Part shown: positions 14,914 through 18,864 of the stretch, piece by piece
How the letters are laid out: each line of letters opens with the position of its first letter
Position numbering within the stretch: the first letter of the stretch is position 1
Position numbers and translations under genes: made by a program
Assembly: GCA_030148045.1 (NCBI GenBank)
Contig: JASBUE010000002.1
Span: 1 to 18,864 of the forward strand
Direction: 5' to 3'
Length of the DNA stretch: 18,864 nucleotides
DNA from: Candidatus Tenderia sp.
Lineage (GTDB): Bacteria; Pseudomonadota; Gammaproteobacteria; Tenderiales; Tenderiaceae
The notes under the pieces: model-generated
Seen by the model: the letters and a program-made list of their open reading frames with translations, nothing else
Told to the model about the DNA's origin: nothing
Database searches by the model: none

Positions 14914-16137
14914 ATGGCTGAAAAAGCGGCTTCACTCAACACCTTTGTCTGGGAAGGCACGGACAAGCGCGGCAATCGCGCCAAGGGCGAGATCCGCGGC
15001 AATTCGCCCACGCTGGTCAAGGCGGAACTGCGCCGCCAGGGCATTAGCCCGCTCAAGGTCAAGAAGAAACCCAAACCTTTGTTCGGCGGCGCCAAAAAGA
15101 AGAAGATCACTCCGAAAGACATCGCAGTCTTCAGCCGCCAGATGGCCACCATGATGAGTTCGGGTGTGCCGCTGGTGCAGGCCTTCGAGATTGTCGGCCG
15201 TGGCCATGAAAATCCTGCCATGCAGGAAATGTTAATGAAGATCAAGACTGATATCGAAGGGGGCAACTCCCTGGCGGAGGCTTTATCCAAGTTCCCCAAT
15301 CAGTTCGATGGCCTGTACTGCAACCTGGTCAATGCGGGTGAACAGGCCGGTATTCTGGAGAGTTTGTTGCACAAGATAGCCCTCTATAAGGAAAAAATAG
15401 AGGCCATCAAGGGCAAGATCAAAAAGGCGTTGTTTTATCCCGCGGCTGTAGTTGTTGCCGCCATTATCGTTACAGGTATCCTGTTGTATTTTGTAGTTCC
15501 ACAGTTCGCTGCTTTGTTTAAGGGTTTTGGCGCAGACCTACCGGCCATGACCCAACTGGTCATCGATATGTCCAACTTCATGGTGAAATATTGGTACATC
15601 GTAATTGGCGGCGCAGTTGCAATTGTCTATACATTTATTCAGGCCAAGAAAAAGTCACAGTCCTTTCGCGACTTCCTTGACAGATCGATTCTGAAGGCCC
15701 CCATCTTCGGCGAAATCATCCGCAAGGCCACCATCGCCCGCTTTGCCCGCACCCTGTCCACCATGTTCGCCGCCGGCGTCCCCTTGGTCGAGGCCATGAC
15801 CACCGTCGCCGGCGCCGCCGGCAATGTGGTCTATTCCAACGCCATCCTGCGCATGCGCGACGAGATCGCCACCGGTATCTCGCTGCAGCAATCCATGCGC
15901 CAGAGCCAGCTGTTTCCCAACATGGTGGTGCAGCTGGTGGCCATCGGTGAAGAGGCGGGATCCATCGACGCCATGCTGGCCAAGGTGGCCGACTTTTACG
16001 AGGAAGAGGTCGACAACGCCGTCGACGGCCTCAGCAGCCTGATGGAGCCCCTGATCATGGCCTTTCTCGGCGTCATCATCGGTGGTCTGGTGGTGGCGAT
16101 GTACCTGCCCATCTTCAAGATGGGCGAAGTGGTCTAA
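14914..16137 (+). CDS. pilC: Type IV pilus inner-membrane platform protein PilC
   Basis: The product is 407 aa. An N-terminal cytoplasmic segment (FVWEGTDKRGNRAKGEI) is followed by two GspF domains at about 70-190 and 273-395, each with the FSRQMATMMSSGVPLVQAF or FARTLSTMFAAGVPLVEAM signature. Membrane helices lie at about 169-191 (FYPAAVVVAAIIVTGILLY), 224-244 and 372-395. PilC couples the PilB and PilT motors to pilin insertion and extraction. The start is 3 nt after the pilB TAA, with GGAG inside the end of pilB as ribosome binding site. Amber termination within pilB could therefore lower PilC and PilD through polarity. The gene itself is intact. Confidence 0.95.
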   Translation: MAEKAASLNTFVWEGTDKRGNRAKGEIRGNSPTLVKAELRRQGISPLKVKKKPKPLFGGAKKKKITPKDIAVFSRQMATMMSSGVPLVQAFEIVGRGHENPAMQEMLMKIKTDIEGGNSLAEALSKFPNQFDGLYCNLVNAGEQAGILESLLHKIALYKEKIEAIKGKIKKALFYPAAVVVAAIIVTGILLYFVVPQFAALFKGFGADLPAMTQLVIDMSNFMVKYWYIVIGGAVAIVYTFIQAKKKSQSFRDFLDRSILKAPIFGEIIRKATIARFARTLSTMFAAGVPLVEAMTTVAGAAGNVVYSNAILRMRDEIATGISLQQSMRQSQLFPNMVVQLVAIGEEAGSIDAMLAKVADFYEEEVDNAVDGLSSLMEPLIMAFLGVIIGGLVVAMYLPIFKMGEVV

Positions 16138-16152
16138 GCGACAAAGCCGGGG

Positions 16153-17028
16153 ATGACCGTTTTCGATTACCTCCAAGGCAACCCCGCCTTTTTCATCACC
16201 GCCGTCGCCATCCTCGGGGCGGCCGTCGGCAGCTTCCTGAATGTGGTCATCCACCGCCTGCCCATCATGATGGAGCGGCAGTGGCGCCGGCAGTGCGCGG
16301 AGCTGGAAAACCCGGATGTGCCGGCGCAGGCCGCCGAACCGTTCAACCTGGCCAAGCCCGATTCGCGCTGCCCTCACTGCGGCCACGAGATTCGCGCCCG
16401 GGAAAACATCCCCATTCTCAGTTACCTGTTCCTGAAAGGCCGCTGCGCCGGCTGCGGCGCCAGGATCTCACTGCGCTATCCCGTCATCGAGGCCGTCACC
16501 GCCCTGCTGTCCGGCTTCGCCGCCTGGCGCTTCGGTCTCTCCTGGGAGACCGCCGGCGCCCTGCTGCTGACCTGGAGCCTGATTCCCCTGATCATGATCG
16601 ACATCGATCATCAACTGTTGCCCGACAGCATTACCCTGCCTTTTCTCTGGCTTGGACTGGGACTGAATCTTTTCGGCCTATACACCGACCTGGAAACAGC
16701 GGTGATCGGCGCCATCGCAGGCTATCTCAGCCTCTGGAGCGTCTATTGGGGTTTCAAGCTGCTCACCGGCAAGGAGGGCATGGGTTATGGCGACTTCAAG
16801 TTGCTCGCCATGCTCGGCGCCTGGCTGGGCTGGCAGCTGCTGCCGGCGGTAATCCTGCTTTCGTCGCTGGTCGGCGCCGCCATCGGCATCGGCATGATCG
16901 CCCTGCGCGGCCGTGACCGCAGCATCCCCATTCCCTTCGGCCCTTACCTCGCCATCGCCGGCCTGGTTGCCTTTTACTGGGGCGAGGATCTGACCGGCGC
17001 CTATCTGCGCTTCAGCGGACTGGGCTAG
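16153..17028 (+). CDS. pilD: Prepilin peptidase / N-methyltransferase PilD
   Basis: The product is a 291-aa polytopic inner-membrane aspartic protease. It cleaves prepilin leaders after Gly and N-methylates the new N-terminus. The GSFLNVVIHRLP signature is at 26-37. Two zinc-binding CxxC pairs (C73/C76 and C98/C101) bound the cytoplasmic loop. The catalytic Asp pair is D150 in MIDIDHQLLPD and D214 in GMGYGDFKLL. All are present. There are about eight membrane segments. It follows pilC by 15 nt, with GGGG before the ATG. It also serves type II secretion pseudopilins in species that have them. The stop codon is TAG. Confidence 0.96.
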   Translation: MTVFDYLQGNPAFFITAVAILGAAVGSFLNVVIHRLPIMMERQWRRQCAELENPDVPAQAAEPFNLAKPDSRCPHCGHEIRARENIPILSYLFLKGRCAGCGARISLRYPVIEAVTALLSGFAAWRFGLSWETAGALLLTWSLIPLIMIDIDHQLLPDSITLPFLWLGLGLNLFGLYTDLETAVIGAIAGYLSLWSVYWGFKLLTGKEGMGYGDFKLLAMLGAWLGWQLLPAVILLSSLVGAAIGIGMIALRGRDRSIPIPFGPYLAIAGLVAFYWGEDLTGAYLRFSGLG

Positions 17029-17065
17029 CTTGCACCACGCCCCGTTTCCAGCCACACTCTCAAGT

Positions 17066-17680
17066 ATGTTGAACATCGGCCTTACCGGTGGCATCGGCAG
17101 CGGCAAATCCGCTGTCTGCGCGCTCTTCTCCGAACTCGACGTCCCGGTCATCGACGCCGACGTCATCGCGCGCCAGGTGGTCCAGCCCGGTCAACCCGCC
17201 CTGGTGCAGGTTCGCAGCGCCTTTGGTAAACAAATACTCACCGCCGACGGCCAACTGGATCGCCCCCGACTGCGCGCCCTTATCTTCGCCGATCCCGTTA
17301 AACGGAAACAACTGGAGGCCATCCTCCATCCCGCCATCCGCCAGGCAATGCTCGACCAAGCTGCCGACCTCCAGGCCCCCTATTGCATCTTCGCCATTCC
17401 CCTGCTCATCGAGACAAAACAGACCGGCATGATGGACCGCATCCTCGTGGTCGACGCCCCGGAGCCGCTGCGCCGGGAACGGCTCAAACAACGCGATGGG
17501 CTGGATGAGCCACAGATCGATGCGGTCTTCGCCGCCCAGCTCGACCGCGAGACTCGCCTGGCCCACGCCGACGACATCATCCACAATGACTCGGACCCGG
17601 CCCATCTTCGCGCTCAAGTGATTGATTTACACTGCCGCTATTCCGAATTGGCGAAACTGGATAAATTTCAAGGGAAATGA
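17066..17680 (+). CDS. coaE: Dephospho-CoA kinase CoaE
   Basis: The product is 204 aa. It phosphorylates dephospho-CoA at the 3'-OH of ribose, the last step of coenzyme A synthesis, in the cytosol. The P-loop GLTGGIGSGKS (5-15) lies at the very N-terminus, as usual. D32 in IDADVIARQVV is the expected catalytic Asp. The CoA-domain segment LIETKQTGMMDRILVVDAP and the RERLKQRDGLDE lid are visible. I chose ATG 17066 because the family starts directly before the P-loop; an in-frame TTG at 17030 would add 12 unconserved residues. It follows pilD by 37 nt, the usual gammaproteobacterial order. Confidence 0.96.
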   Translation: MLNIGLTGGIGSGKSAVCALFSELDVPVIDADVIARQVVQPGQPALVQVRSAFGKQILTADGQLDRPRLRALIFADPVKRKQLEAILHPAIRQAMLDQAADLQAPYCIFAIPLLIETKQTGMMDRILVVDAPEPLRRERLKQRDGLDEPQIDAVFAAQLDRETRLAHADDIIHNDSDPAHLRAQVIDLHCRYSELAKLDKFQGK

Positions 17681-17708
17681 CCGGCTTCACCGCCTAGGCG
17701 CGGGCGGC

Positions 17709-17752
17709 GTGTTTACAGGTGAAGATGTTCGCGTAAACTACTGTGTTTACGC
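17709..17752. promoter_or_regulatory. GTTTAC repeat cluster upstream of zapD
   Basis: GTGTTTAC occurs at 17709-17716 and 17743-17750. A perfect inverted repeat GCGTAAAC/GTTTACGC lies at 17731-17738 and 17745-17752 around six bases. That makes three GTTTAC half-sites within 44 bp, just before the zapD start at 17780. It may be an operator. A terminator for coaE is less likely because no T run follows. Confidence 0.45.
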
Positions 17753-17779
17753 ATCACTCCTTAAAAATGAAAGACCAAC

Positions 17780-18622
17780 GTGAGCGAGCATCCCGCAACA
17801 GTCATGCAGCCGAAGCATCAAAGACAATCCGTGGAACCCTATGGGCGATATCAGTCTGTGCCTGAACAAGTGACCTACGAACAACCACTGAATGAGCGAA
17901 TCCGCACCCTGCTGCGGCTGGAATTTCTGTTCGAGCAGGCCAATGCCCACATCTACCGCCACAGCACATGGGACAACCGCGCCGCCGTCAACACCTTGTT
18001 CGACATCGTCAATGTCTTCGGCCGATCCGATCTCAAAACCGAGCTCATGAAGGAGCTGGAGCGCCAGGCCCTGTTCCTGGAAAAACTGGCGGAAAACCCC
18101 CAGGTGGACAAACACCGGCTGGCAGGCGTGCTCGACGAAATGGACCTTCTTATCGACCGGCTCCACGGTCTCAAGGCCCAGGACATGGATATCCGCCACA
18201 ACGAATTTCTCGGTGGCATCAAGCAACGCTATCATATCGCCGGCGGTGCCTGTGATTTCGACCTGCCGGCCTACCACTTCTGGCTGTCGCGCCCGGAAGA
18301 AAAACGCATGCTGGACATGCAGCAGTGGATGAAGCCCTTCGAACCGATTCAGCAATCGGTCAACCTGATTCTGCGCCTCATCCGAGACAGCGCCCAGACC
18401 AGCCGGGAAACCGCCGAAGCGGGCTTCTTCCAAAAATCACTTGACCCCAACAACGCCTGCCAGATGATCCGCGTGACGCTCAATGGCGAGACCCTCTACT
18501 TTGCCGAGATCAGCGGCGGCAAACACCGCTTTACCATCCGCTTCATGCAAACCGGCTTCAACGACCGGCCGACCCAAGCCGATCAGGACATCCCCTTCAA
18601 GCTCACCTGCTGCATGCTATGA
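17780..18622 (+). CDS. zapD: Cell division protein ZapD
   Basis: The product is 280 aa. ZapD (YacF, DUF1342) binds the FtsZ C-terminal tail and bundles FtsZ filaments at the division ring. Family landmarks are YEQPLNERIRTLLRLEFLFEQ (about 33-53), AGGACDFDLPAYHFWL (about 153-168), LILRLIRDSAQTSRE and ISGGKHRFTIRFM (about 244-256). The GTG at 17780 gives about 30 residues before the conserved core, longer than in E. coli, so ATG 17804 or GTG 17858 are possible starts. The stop overlaps the yacG ATG by 4 nt. A GTTTAC repeat cluster lies just upstream. Confidence 0.94.
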   Translation: MSEHPATVMQPKHQRQSVEPYGRYQSVPEQVTYEQPLNERIRTLLRLEFLFEQANAHIYRHSTWDNRAAVNTLFDIVNVFGRSDLKTELMKELERQALFLEKLAENPQVDKHRLAGVLDEMDLLIDRLHGLKAQDMDIRHNEFLGGIKQRYHIAGGACDFDLPAYHFWLSRPEEKRMLDMQQWMKPFEPIQQSVNLILRLIRDSAQTSRETAEAGFFQKSLDPNNACQMIRVTLNGETLYFAEISGGKHRFTIRFMQTGFNDRPTQADQDIPFKLTCCML

Positions 18623-18819
18623 ACGAAACACCCACCACCGTAAACTGCCCCAGCTGCGGCAAGGAGGTGGAATGGAGTGCGGCATCCAAGTGGCGCCCCT
18701 TCTGCAACGAACGCTGCAAGCTGATTGATCTGGGGGAATGGGCCTCTGAATCCCATCGTATTCCCGGCGAAGAACTGCCGACCACGGATGAGAATGAGGA
18801 TTCATTCCGGGATAGGTGA
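18619..18819 (+). CDS. yacG: DNA gyrase inhibitor YacG
   Basis: The product is 66 aa. A zinc finger is formed by C10, C13, C29 and C33 (CPSCGKEVEW and PFCNERCKLIDLGEWA). YacG binds the GyrB C-terminal region and blocks DNA binding by gyrase. The acidic tail (ELPTTDENEDSFRDR) is typical. It is coupled to zapD by an ATGA overlap, a pairing common in gammaproteobacteria. After the stop, only 45 bp of window remain, ending in a G-rich and C-rich run that may form a weak hairpin. Confidence 0.95.
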   Translation: MNETPTTVNCPSCGKEVEWSAASKWRPFCNERCKLIDLGEWASESHRIPGEELPTTDENEDSFRDR

Positions 18820-18864
18820 GGTGGTTTGCGGAAGTCGTGGGGTTGTTAAATCCCCCCTATCCCC

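Noticed and set aside
15655..16386. 243-codon, His/Gly/Asp-rich open frame antisense to pilC/pilD
   Set aside because: Composition is typical of an antisense frame, and it spans two real genes.

Overview
The window looks like a chromosomal segment of a GC-rich gammaproteobacterium, probably Chromatiales-like. The gene order pilS-pilR-pilA-pilB-pilC-pilD-coaE-zapD-yacG and the PP0621-type protein next to pilS point there; species cannot be named from this sequence. The left third (1 to about 5746) is the right end of an integrated mobile element, and the rest is chromosome.

Mobile element, 1-5746. The right boundary is a displaced 3' half of tRNA-Pro(CGG), running from the anticodon loop to CCA, with no 5' half. 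Just inside it a tyrosine integrase is read leftward and is ATGA-coupled to an unrecognised 219-aa protein. Next comes a rightward, AT-richer pair encoding an excisionase-type HTH protein and a PIN-domain protein. This is a probable toxin-antitoxin or defence module with its own inverted-repeat operator. A leftward replication/regulation operon follows, all of it overlapping or coupled: AlpA-like HTH, a 45-aa small ORF, a CHC2-like primase fragment protein, and a DUF3987 protein that leaves the window. The left boundary and the intact tRNA-Pro lie outside the window.

Sensory pair, 5757-8535 (leftward). A periplasmic PhnD-like substrate-binding protein is followed closely by a hybrid histidine kinase (TM-periplasmic-TM-HAMP-HisKA-HATPase-REC). 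No ABC permease or ATPase is present, so the pair is more likely a ligand-sensing system than a transporter. Upstream is a 102-bp imperfect inverted-repeat element.

Type IV pilus locus, 8900-17028 (rightward). A small PP0621-type membrane protein precedes pilS and pilR, which overlap by GTGA. A sigma-54 promoter precedes pilA, which ends in a strong terminator. pilB, pilC and pilD then follow under their own candidate promoter. Two substitutions in this locus stand out. pilB carries an in-frame TAG at codon 355, where the family has the Asp-box glutamate. PilR has Asn in place of the Walker A lysine. If both are real, type IV pilus function is probably impaired in this strain.

Housekeeping tail, 17066-18819. 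coaE (dephospho-CoA kinase), zapD (FtsZ-ring regulator) and yacG (gyrase inhibitor) follow in the usual gammaproteobacterial order. zapD and yacG overlap by ATGA. A GTTTAC repeat cluster lies upstream of zapD. No rRNA, CRISPR array, insertion sequence or complete tRNA was seen.
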